Source: Methylotenera sp. (GTDB lineage: Bacteria; Pseudomonadota; Gammaproteobacteria; Burkholderiales; Methylophilaceae). From it: a stretch of 64,000 nucleotides of DNA. Shown piece after piece: positions 7,758 through 16,505 of this stretch. The position numbers were made by a program, and so were the translations under genes. Every line of letters starts with the position of its first letter. Within the stretch, counting starts at the first letter, position 1. Under the pieces are notes generated by a model. It searched no databases. It saw only the letters and a program-made list of their open reading frames with translations, and was not told the DNA's origin. The stretch is from positions 47,059-111,058 of the forward strand of contig PERG01000007.1 of NCBI GenBank assembly GCA_002928535.1, given 5' to 3'.

Positions 7758-8327
7758 TTAGCGAATGAGTTTGCTGATGGCTTTGAAAGTATCGCCTTCA
7801 GCTTTGCCTAACCACTCAAAAACAACTGATTCCATATTGCTAATAATGCAGCCGGCATCGCGCAATCTGGCAATCGCATTGGCTTTATTCGCTACGTTAC
7901 GCGAAATGATCGCATCTTCCACTACAAATACCTGCTTGGTGTTGACTAAAGCAAGGGCCGTTTGCAGCACACAAATATGGGCTTCCATCCCGGCCAATAT
8001 TATTTGAGGCCGATCCACCGTTAACTGACGCATAAATTTGGGTTCAGAGGCGCAAGAGAAAACCGTTTTTTCAACAGCTTTGGCCTGCGTTAATTGCGCC
8101 AGCAACTCCGGTACTGTATTACCCAAACCTTGGGGATATTGTTCAGTAAATACAGTAGGTACTTCCAGCATGGCAGCTGCCGAAACGAGAATACCGCAGT
8201 TTTTTATCGTGGCCTGCATGGCTTCCGGCTGCATGACCCCAGCTAGCCGCGTTTGCACATCCACAATCACCAGTTGGCTTAAGCCTGCGTGGGCAATTGC
8301 ATTAAGGCTATTTGAAGGTGCAGTCAT
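7758..8327 (-). CDS. Isochorismatase-family cysteine hydrolase
   Basis: The cysteine-hydrolase triad is visible as D23 (VDVQ), K87 (VEKTVFSC) and C119 (EAHICVLQTAL), with the usual cis-peptide region just before the cysteine. The closest relatives by pattern are YcaC-type or ISOC-domain hydrolases of unknown substrate, not the siderophore isochorismatases. Length (189 residues) is normal. It lies 21 bases downstream of tolC, so it is probably the last gene of the pcm-tolC unit. Its physiological role cannot be read from the sequence. Confidence 0.85.
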   Translation of the reverse strand: MTAPSNSLNAIAHAGLSQLVIVDVQTRLAGVMQPEAMQATIKNCGILVSAAAMLEVPTVFTEQYPQGLGNTVPELLAQLTQAKAVEKTVFSCASEPKFMRQLTVDRPQIILAGMEAHICVLQTALALVNTKQVFVVEDAIISRNVANKANAIARLRDAGCIISNMESVVFEWLGKAEGDTFKAISKLIR

Positions 8328-8348
8328 ATTAATCCAGTGGATTGAAGG

Positions 8349-9722
8349 TTAATTGGCTGGTATCTGGTTGCTGGATATTAGTAGCTGGTTAATATCCGCT
8401 AAATCAGACTCAGCCACAATGCCGGAAGCTGCTTTCAAACGGATAATGTTCACCAGATAGTTGTAACGCGCCTGCAAAAGGTCACGTTTTGCACTGAATA
8501 ACTGCTGCTGGGCATTTAATACATCCACGCTGGTACGCACGCCCACTTCATAACCCAATTTAGTGGAATCTACCTGGCTTTGGCTACTGATTAAAGCTTG
8601 CTCCAACGCCTTCACTTGCGCAATGCTGGTGCTTAAATTCAAATACGCACGTTGCGTTTCAAGCTCAGTCTGACGCCTTGCCACTTCAACATCTTCCAGT
8701 GCTTTTTCTTTATTCCATACAGCTTGGCGTACTCTCGAATTCACCGCACCGCCTAAATATAAAGGTACTTGCAGTTGCAAGCCAATGACACCGGTTTTAA
8801 GCTGACTGCCATTACCAGTCGGGTTGCTGTTGGCATAGTTGTCGGTGTAACTCGCTACGGCATCCAAAGTCGGATAATGCCCGGCACGCTGACGCTCGAT
8901 TTCCTGCTCGGCCAATTTCAGGCTTTCCTGCTGAATCTGAATATTCAGGTTGTTTTTATTCGTGACATCTAGCCAGGTTTCCATTGGCTGCTCAATCGGA
9001 TTGGTCTTGAGGTCGGCCCGGACGGTGGCGAGTTTTTCCGGGATCGTCCCGATGATGGCCTGCACGGCGCGCTTAGCAATTTGAAACGCATTCAGCGCGG
9101 CGATTTCCTGGGCCACGATCAAGTCATAACGCGCCTGCGCTTCGTTCACATCAGTAATGGTGGCGTTGCCCACATCAAAGTTGGCCTGCGCTTGCTCGCG
9201 CTGGCTGCTTATAGTGGCCTTTTGGGCGGCAATCAAATCAATCTGATCTTGAGCTATCAACACATCAAAATAAGCTTGCGTGACGCGCAAAATCAAATCC
9301 TGCTGCGTGAGATTCCATTGTTTATCTGCCAGACTGACTTGCGTTTCGGCCTGGTCCATCTGCACCAGACTTTCTTTATCAAAAATCGGCTGGCGCGCAT
9401 CCAGACCGTAGTTATAACCTTCGTAAGCATTGCGGCCTTGAAAGCGGAACGGGTTATTTGCGCCGGAACTATTAATAAAGCGGATATCACTGCGCGTAGC
9501 ATTTGCGCCAGCAGTGAAATTGACTGATGGTCGATACAGCGCTTTCCCTTGCTCGATCAACTCCTGGGCGGCTTTATTCTGGTTTAAAGCGGAGGCTAAT
9601 ACTGGATCACGCGCCAAGGCTTGCTGGTAAATATCAATTAAGGTTTGTGGGCGATCAGCTGCTTGGGTTGGGCTCATCGCAGCCCAAATTACCCCGCCTG
9701 CTAAAATCGCCTGCCTGATCAT
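8349..9722 (-). CDS. tolC: TolC-family outer-membrane efflux channel
   Basis: This is an outer-membrane trimeric channel that pairs with inner-membrane pumps and type I secretion systems. The signal peptide covers about residues 1-21 (MIRQAILAGGVIWAAMSPTQA). Two OEP repeats of long helices follow, with the family motifs LYRPSVNFTAG and LYLGGAVNSRVRQA, and a proline-rich turn (HYPTLDAVASY). Length (457 residues) is standard. I chose the ATG at 9722, one base after the pcm stop codon, over a TTG four codons upstream inside pcm. There is no separate ribosome site, so translation is probably coupled to pcm. No pump genes are adjacent, consistent with a shared housekeeping channel. Confidence 0.93.
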   Translation of the reverse strand: MIRQAILAGGVIWAAMSPTQAADRPQTLIDIYQQALARDPVLASALNQNKAAQELIEQGKALYRPSVNFTAGANATRSDIRFINSSGANNPFRFQGRNAYEGYNYGLDARQPIFDKESLVQMDQAETQVSLADKQWNLTQQDLILRVTQAYFDVLIAQDQIDLIAAQKATISSQREQAQANFDVGNATITDVNEAQARYDLIVAQEIAALNAFQIAKRAVQAIIGTIPEKLATVRADLKTNPIEQPMETWLDVTNKNNLNIQIQQESLKLAEQEIERQRAGHYPTLDAVASYTDNYANSNPTGNGSQLKTGVIGLQLQVPLYLGGAVNSRVRQAVWNKEKALEDVEVARRQTELETQRAYLNLSTSIAQVKALEQALISSQSQVDSTKLGYEVGVRTSVDVLNAQQQLFSAKRDLLQARYNYLVNIIRLKAASGIVAESDLADINQLLISSNQIPAN

Positions 9723-9723
9723 T

Positions 9724-10476
9724 TTAAAATTCAAATCGGGTTAAACGAGGCGCGTTCATTAATGGCTGCAAACATGTTTCAAACAACACTTCATGCCTAA
9801 AAGCATCTTCACTAATGCGCTGCGTTAATGTGGCTTGCATGATAGGCAGGTCACCGATTACCGCAAATAGGCGTCCGCCAACTGCCAACGTTTTTTCCAC
9901 AGCCGTAGGGCGAATCTGCATGGAACCTGTAAATACAATCACATCGTATGGCGCGCTTTCAGGCAAGCCATTCACCCCATCGCCAACATGCAAAGTCACA
10001 TTATGGATATTGGCTTTATTTAAACGTAACTGCGCTTGGGCAGAGAGTTCAGGAATAATCTCTACGGCATGCACATGCTGCGCCAGTTTGGCTAACAAAG
10101 CAGTTAAATAGCCACTGCCCGTGCCGACCAATAAAACCTTATCGGTCTTTTTTACGGAAAGTGCCTGGAGAATGCGGCCTTCCAGTTTTGGAAACAACAT
10201 GGTTTGACCATGGCCGATTGGCAGCTCTACATCCGCGAATGCCAGGCCAGCTTGAGACTCTGCTACAAAATGTTCGCGCGGCACTTCATCCAGCAATGCC
10301 AGTACAACCGGGTCCAACACTTCCCAGGTGCGAATCTGCTGTTCTATCATATTGAATCTGGCTTCGCGCATATTGAATCCAGCTTCGCTGATATCAAGCT
10401 TGGCTTCGCCCATATTAACGGCTTCGCCGATAGGATTTGCTTGCAATGCCGCAGCCGGGACTGGCGTTTGTATCAT
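9724..10476 (-). CDS. pcm: Protein-L-isoaspartate O-methyltransferase family protein
   Basis: This is an S-adenosylmethionine-dependent methyltransferase of the isoaspartate-repair family. The SAM-binding block is VLLVGTGSGYLTALLAKL, followed by AVEIIPEL. The upstream block GHGQTMLFPKLEGRILQAL matches the substrate loop. The usual protein starts near the segment ARFNMIEQQIRTWEVLDP; here that segment is preceded by about 42 extra residues. They contain roughly four copies of a seven-residue unit (GEAKLDI, SEAGFNM, REARFNM and a shorter first copy), encoded by a 21-base tandem repeat. I chose the ATG at 10476 because a TATAAT box lies about 37 bases upstream and GGAAT nine bases upstream. It is first in the pcm-tolC-isochorismatase unit. 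Some betaproteobacterial relatives beside tolC are annotated only as Pcm-like. Confidence 0.9.
   Translation of the reverse strand: MIQTPVPAAALQANPIGEAVNMGEAKLDISEAGFNMREARFNMIEQQIRTWEVLDPVVLALLDEVPREHFVAESQAGLAFADVELPIGHGQTMLFPKLEGRILQALSVKKTDKVLLVGTGSGYLTALLAKLAQHVHAVEIIPELSAQAQLRLNKANIHNVTLHVGDGVNGLPESAPYDVIVFTGSMQIRPTAVEKTLAVGGRLFAVIGDLPIMQATLTQRISEDAFRHEVLFETCLQPLMNAPRLTRFEF
10349..10429. repeat. 21-base tandem repeat in the 5' end of pcm
   Basis: Three complete 21-base units and one shorter unit run head to tail (10391-10411, 10370-10390 and 10349-10369, with the short copy at 10412-10428). Each has the core GCGAAGCC followed by a TTCAATAT-like end. The last unit encodes the ordinary family segment EARFNM, so the others look like copies spread upstream from it. 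The frame is preserved throughout. Confidence 0.85.
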
Positions 10477-10512
10477 TTTGATTTTATTCCGATTAAATGA
10501 ATTCAGTGGCCT

Positions 10513-10518
10513 ATTATA
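10513..10518 (-). promoter_or_regulatory. -10 box of the pcm-tolC unit
   Basis: TATAAT on the minus strand is a perfect -10 element. A start site about seven bases on would give a leader of about 30 bases to the ATG at 10476. The -35 element is not clear. This box also argues against the TTG further upstream as the start of pcm. Confidence 0.6.
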
Positions 10519-10642
10519 ACTTATGCAAAGCTTCAATTTATGAAGGCTTAATGCTTATTGTCCGGCCTACTTTTAGGGGATAAGTTCTATAAATGAACTG
10601 TAAATATTTATAAAGATTTGCGACTATTCCGTATGAATAGTT

Positions 10643-10789
10643 TTATAAATAAATCACTACGGGAAATACGGTAACCGCCAATACCAGCATCACCCATTCC
10701 ATGCCCCAACGCTCCAAGTGGCCGGAAAAATGTAAAAACAGCGCGGAAATTGCAACAGCGTAGTAGGTCAAATAGATTATCAGTGCCAT
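10643..10789 (-). CDS. 48-residue membrane protein, unknown function
   Basis: A short frame begins MALIIYLTYYAVAISALF and ends VTVFPVVIYL. It has two hydrophobic stretches (about residues 2-19 and 33-48) separated by a polar loop with HLERWGME, so it would make a helical hairpin in the membrane. The ribosome site is weak (GGTGA, five bases before the ATG). I do not recognise a family. It occupies the gap between pcm and the thiC leader, reading the same way as pcm. The regular hydrophobic-polar-hydrophobic pattern favours a real gene, but chance is possible. Confidence 0.5.
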   Translation of the reverse strand: MALIIYLTYYAVAISALFLHFSGHLERWGMEWVMLVLAVTVFPVVIYL

Positions 10790-10984
10790 AAGTTCACCAT
10801 GCGTAAATAGGATTTCATTATTTTTATCACTATAACGGCTTTATTATTATTGAAAAGGGCTATACCAAACAGTATTTAACCATGTATTACCGCTTTTTTA
10901 TCAATCTGAATAATACTCGTACAAATATTTTTTCACAAAGTACCAAAATTGTGAACTCAATCATGATTTTAGCAAAACTATCGC

Positions 10985-11013
10985 TTGGATTTACAGTCAC
11001 TTTAGCGTATATT
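10985..11013 (+). promoter_or_regulatory. thiC promoter
   Basis: TTGGAT and TATATT are separated by exactly 17 bases. A start about seven bases later would begin right at the TPP riboswitch. The upstream 190 bases (10790-10980) are AT-rich and show nothing else recognisable. Confidence 0.7.
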
Positions 11014-11017
11014 TCAG

Positions 11018-11115
11018 GCATTGCTAGGGGTCTGTAAATTACGATTTGTGTTGATTTGCAGTGAGAATCACCCTTTGAACCTGATGCGGGTCATGCCGCC
11101 GTAGGAAAGCACAGT
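11018..11115 (+). promoter_or_regulatory. TPP riboswitch (THI element)
   Basis: The conserved THI-box core is present: AGGGGTCTG at 11026-11034, then GTGAGAATCACCCTTTGAA, CCTGATGCGGGTCATGCC and CGTAGGAAAGC. These are the two arms that bind the pyrimidine and pyrophosphate of thiamine pyrophosphate. It lies about 85 bases before the thiC start codon, so TPP should repress thiC. Confidence 0.95.
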
Positions 11116-11148
11116 TCTTAATGCTTTCTTACAAATCAAAACCAGTAG

Positions 11149-13095
<1,947 letters not shown>

Positions 13096-13112
13096 TCACT
13101 TTAGGTAACTTC

Positions 13113-13156
13113 AACCAATAACAAAAGCCAGCGAAAGCTGGCTTTTGTTATTGGTT
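13113..13156 (+). terminator. thiC terminator, 20-bp perfect stem
   Basis: A perfectly paired 20-base stem closes on a GAAA tetraloop, with AAAAGCCAGC and GCTGGCTTTT around the loop. A shorter version of the same hairpin occurs behind the first thiC remnant at 14887-14912. Confidence 0.9.
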
Positions 13157-13177
13157 CTGAACCCGAATTATCATCCG

Positions 13178-14740
13178 TCATATAAATTCATTCCATCCTC
13201 CGCATAAGTAGGCTTCTACCACAGACATCGCTAGATGGCCGCCTGCCAATCCAATATATCCATCCGGCCGCACTAAATAAAATGCCGTACCTGTAATGCC
13301 CATCCTTGCAAGTGCTTGCGTGTTGTGAACATCTTGGGGAATGACGTGAGTAATAACCCAATCATTAAGCTTATGTATTGCCTCTGGCGCATGCTGACCA
13401 ATCACAATCAGGTGAAAATGCAAATCGTCCATTTTCTGGAAGATGTCCTCAACCGGACCATCTGTTTGTAATTTAAGCTGTAGCCATGGAAAGCGGTCAC
13501 CCGCCTTGGGTGCATTGGGTGAATGAACGGCAAGCGTCTGCGATAATGCACTGTTCCGATAATGAATACCTGTTTGAGAAACTGTCCGAAATGCGCGCTG
13601 TTGAACGCTTTCAAACCTCATGGCAAACGCAGCAATCTTGGCCAAAATACGCGTACGAAAAACGCCAGCCAGCCAATGATTAGAAACCAGCATGTTAAAT
13701 GCCCGATCAGTCGTGCGAAGCAGGCCCTGTGCCACTGGTAAACGTTCGGTCTCATACGTATCCAGCAGCTTTTCACTTGCCTTTCCTTTAATCACCATCG
13801 CCAGCTTCCATGCCAAATTATAAGCATCCTGCAAACCTGTATTCATACCTTGTCCACCCATCGGGCTGTGGATATGTGCGGCATCGCCAAGTAGGAAACA
13901 ACGCTTATCACGAAATTTCTCTGCCGCACGATGGGCAATACGGTAAGTAGAAAACCAACTGCAGGCCTTGAACTCCAGGTTAACGCCTACCTCTTGCTGA
14001 ATGGATGGGCTAAGCGTGCTGAAGGCAACATCATCTTCACCCCTCAGCCGCTCAGGCAGAATGCCAATAACCCGCCAGCGATCTTTGCCAGCCATGGGGA
14101 AAAACAGATGAAATCCATCCCGCCATAGATACACGTTAAGCTCTTCCGGCACCATATTGCCAATGGCTTCGGTATCGGCCACAAAAAATACATGCTCGTA
14201 CGGCGCACCGGGAAATTTGATGTCGCAGAACTCCCTGACTGCGCTGTGCCCGCCGTCACAGCCAGCAATATAGGCCGCTGATATTTTACGCTGGCTGCCA
14301 CCTGGCAATTGAAGGGTTGCAGCCACAGCATCGGCCGTTTGGCTGAGTGCGATTAACTCAGTATTCCACTGTACGAATATGCCTTGTTGATTGAGATGCT
14401 CACCCAGAATGCGTTCGTTATCATCTTGTCCGAGCATCAGCACAAATGGGTACGGACTGACCGTCTTGCCAATATCGCCTAATGGAATGCGGGCCATGCG
14501 TTTTCCGGCTGCCCACATATTGGCGGCATTCCCACGGCGGCCAAGTGCAAGTGCCTGTTCAGCAATACCGAGTTTGGAATAGATTTCAAGCGTGCGTGCA
14601 TGTACGGCCATCGCGCGTGTCTGCTGTGCGGGCCCTGAGTGTTTATCCACGATCATCACCCGAACACCGCGCCTACCAAGCTGATTAGCCAGCATTAATC
14701 CCGTGGGGCCGGCACCAATAATAAGTACATCGATATCCAT
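13178..14740 (-). CDS. FAD-dependent aromatic-ring monooxygenase (PHBH family)
   Basis: This is a group A flavoprotein hydroxylase that uses NAD(P)H and O2, usually on phenolic substrates; the actual substrate is unknown. The Rossmann dinucleotide site is VLIIGAGPTGLMLANQL at the N-terminus. The middle block is CDGGHSAVR, and the FAD ribityl site is GDAAHIHSPMGGQGMNTGLQD. A C-terminal thioredoxin-like domain (about residues 400-515) is as in phenol or MhpA-type hydroxylases. The ATG at 14740 has AAGGAG nine bases before it, so it is preferred over a GTG six codons upstream. No ring-cleavage genes are adjacent. It lies between the thiC terminator and a decayed copy of the thiC tail, so it is probably acquired. 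Confidence 0.9.
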   Translation of the reverse strand: MDIDVLIIGAGPTGLMLANQLGRRGVRVMIVDKHSGPAQQTRAMAVHARTLEIYSKLGIAEQALALGRRGNAANMWAAGKRMARIPLGDIGKTVSPYPFVLMLGQDDNERILGEHLNQQGIFVQWNTELIALSQTADAVAATLQLPGGSQRKISAAYIAGCDGGHSAVREFCDIKFPGAPYEHVFFVADTEAIGNMVPEELNVYLWRDGFHLFFPMAGKDRWRVIGILPERLRGEDDVAFSTLSPSIQQEVGVNLEFKACSWFSTYRIAHRAAEKFRDKRCFLLGDAAHIHSPMGGQGMNTGLQDAYNLAWKLAMVIKGKASEKLLDTYETERLPVAQGLLRTTDRAFNMLVSNHWLAGVFRTRILAKIAAFAMRFESVQQRAFRTVSQTGIHYRNSALSQTLAVHSPNAPKAGDRFPWLQLKLQTDGPVEDIFQKMDDLHFHLIVIGQHAPEAIHKLNDWVITHVIPQDVHNTQALARMGITGTAFYLVRPDGYIGLAGGHLAMSVVEAYLCGGWNEFI

Positions 14741-14790
14741 TGCAGATGCTCCTTGCACTTACCGCTATGTGTAAATCATACACTGTTGCG

Positions 14791-14863
14791 GCTTTGCAAA
14801 AAGCATGCAGGAAAAACCATTTAGTTAGTGAAAAAAGGTAGTGAGGTTTATCAGAAAGTTTAA
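14791..14863 (+). pseudogene. Decayed duplicate of the thiC 3' end (scar 1)
   Basis: These 73 bases align with the last 75 bases of thiC (13021-13095). By hand, 66 of 75 columns are identical, with two single-base gaps that break the frame. The copy ends at the equivalent stop codon and is followed by a copy of the thiC terminator stem. It lies upstream of, and facing away from, the start of the monooxygenase gene. Confidence 0.88.
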
Positions 14864-14886
14864 AAAATTAACTTTATTTGACCGAT

Positions 14887-14912
14887 TAAAAGTCAGCGAA
14901 GCTGGCTTTTTT
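14887..14912 (+). terminator. Copy of the thiC terminator hairpin
   Basis: AAAAGTCAGC-GAA-GCTGGCTTTT plus a T-run closely matches the inner half of the real thiC terminator. It still looks functional and would insulate the antiporter gene that follows. Confidence 0.8.
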
Positions 14913-15037
14913 ATAGCCTTTTTCTAGCTAAATTCTTCGCTCAGCAGTAAAGCTAACCGAGCCTGTTTATTCATTAAGTGGAATCAAACAATGCCAGCTA
15001 TGTCACACTATTGACTTAAAAATAGCTAAGGATAAAG

Positions 15038-16342
15038 ATGACTAATGCGCTGTGGTTTCTTCTCATCGGAATCCTGATGCTTACGCGTGGCTTGACTGCC
15101 ACCTCCCTGAAGAAAGTCCCTTTTACGCCTGCCATTGTTTACCTGGGTATAGGATTTTTGCTAGGCCCTTCTGTACTTAATCTGTTTTATTTCGATCCGA
15201 TTAAACAATCAGCATTACTTGAAGTACTGACTGAAATTGCAGTGCTCATATCATTGTTTTCAGCAGGCATAAAAATGCCCGTACCCGTCAATTTGACACA
15301 TTGGCGGCCACCAATGCGGCTTGCTTCTATCTCAATGATTTTAACGGTAGCACTGATTGCATTGTTCTCGTATGTAGTACTCAACTTACCCATTGGTGCC
15401 GGCGTATTGCTGGGTGCTGTCCTCGCCCCTACGGACCCAGTATTAGCCACCGATACACAATCCCGGTATCCCGGTGACAAAGATAAGCTTAGATTTACAT
15501 TAACCAGCGAAGCCGGCATGAATGACGGTACCGCCTTTCCGTTCGTGATGCTCGGATTAGGTTTGCTTGGCATTCACGAGCTAGGGGAATTTGGTTGGCA
15601 GTGGCTCTTGGTGGATGTGGTCTGGGCGACTGCTGCGGCAGTAATCATAGGCGTCACGGGTGGTGCCCTGATTGGCAATGCCGTATGGAAGTTACGCGGA
15701 CAGCAAGAAAAGCACGATGTGCTTGATGACTTAGTCGCCTTGGGACTCATTGCGATTGTATATGGCCTAAGTGTGCTGCTGCATGCCTGGGGATTTTTAG
15801 CAGTATTCTTTGCCGCGGTTGCATTACGCAATACGGAAATCAAACTCGCGCAAGCCGCTGGCGTAAAACCTGAACAATTAGCCGCGGGCGTAGTGGAACC
15901 CATCGTATCGGATATTGAAGTTTCTGAAGTGCCACCGGCAATTGTGAGCGCAGAATCATTGATATTCAAAGAGCACTTGGAAAGACTATCAGAACTCATG
16001 CTTGTTTTATTAGTGGGCGGCATGTTGTTTATCGACTTCTGGAACTGGCGATCAGTTAGTCTCGCCGCATTTGTCTTTATTGTGGCACGACCCGTGAGCG
16101 TATTCATTGGATTAATAGGCACCCAAACTTCGTGGCGAATTCGCGGTATTGCCGGATGGTTTGGCGTGCGCGGAATCGGCTCTGTTTATTACCTGATGTA
16201 CGCCATACAACATGGCATCGGGGTGACATTAGCGCGTGACCTCGTACAACTGACCTTAATCGTTATTACGCTTTCTATTTTGCTTCACGGAACTAGTGTT
16301 AAACCGTTATTAAACCTGTTCTGGCACAAAAGGGATAAATAG
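15038..16342 (+). CDS. Cation:proton antiporter (CPA1, NhaP-like)
   Basis: This is an inner-membrane sodium or potassium/proton antiporter. About 12 hydrophobic helices are visible. The ion-binding motif is GAVLAPTDPVLA, followed by SEAGMNDGTAFPF, and the C-terminal helices carry ARPVSVF and WFGVRGIGSVYYL, all CPA1 hallmarks. The ATG has AAGGA about six bases before it. It sits alone between two thiC-tail remnants and reads in the same direction as thiC. Its composition is similar to its neighbours, unlike the ATPase gene that follows. Confidence 0.93.
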   Translation: MTNALWFLLIGILMLTRGLTATSLKKVPFTPAIVYLGIGFLLGPSVLNLFYFDPIKQSALLEVLTEIAVLISLFSAGIKMPVPVNLTHWRPPMRLASISMILTVALIALFSYVVLNLPIGAGVLLGAVLAPTDPVLATDTQSRYPGDKDKLRFTLTSEAGMNDGTAFPFVMLGLGLLGIHELGEFGWQWLLVDVVWATAAAVIIGVTGGALIGNAVWKLRGQQEKHDVLDDLVALGLIAIVYGLSVLLHAWGFLAVFFAAVALRNTEIKLAQAAGVKPEQLAAGVVEPIVSDIEVSEVPPAIVSAESLIFKEHLERLSELMLVLLVGGMLFIDFWNWRSVSLAAFVFIVARPVSVFIGLIGTQTSWRIRGIAGWFGVRGIGSVYYLMYAIQHGIGVTLARDLVQLTLIVITLSILLHGTSVKPLLNLFWHKRDK

Positions 16343-16353
16343 CCATTGGCTCA

Positions 16354-16476
16354 GCTCTATGAGCGGTGCGCATTTCTGCTCATGAAGATTTCACAAGATG
16401 AACGTGAGTAGGCTGCCGCACAGGCATTGATAAGTAAGCGTCTTTGCAAAAAGGGCGAGTTAATCAGAAGGTTTAA
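16354..16476 (+). pseudogene. Decayed duplicate of the thiC 3' end (scar 2)
   Basis: This stretch aligns with thiC from the codons of the C-terminal Fe-S motif (about 12932) to the stop codon. GCTCTATG, CGCATTTCTGCTC, TCACAAGATG, GGCATTG and CTTTGCAAAAAGG are shared in order. It has lost about 40 bases near the end, has frame-breaking gaps, and no terminator follows. It is longer but more decayed than scar 1, so it is probably older. Confidence 0.82.
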
Positions 16477-16505
16477 GTTGTTATTTATTAGGCTGTGACA
16501 ACTAT

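Noticed and set aside
13113..16476. CRISPR array or insertion sequence in the accessory region
   Set aside because: No direct-repeat/spacer periodicity, transposase frame or terminal inverted repeats are seen; the repeats are thiC-tail copies.
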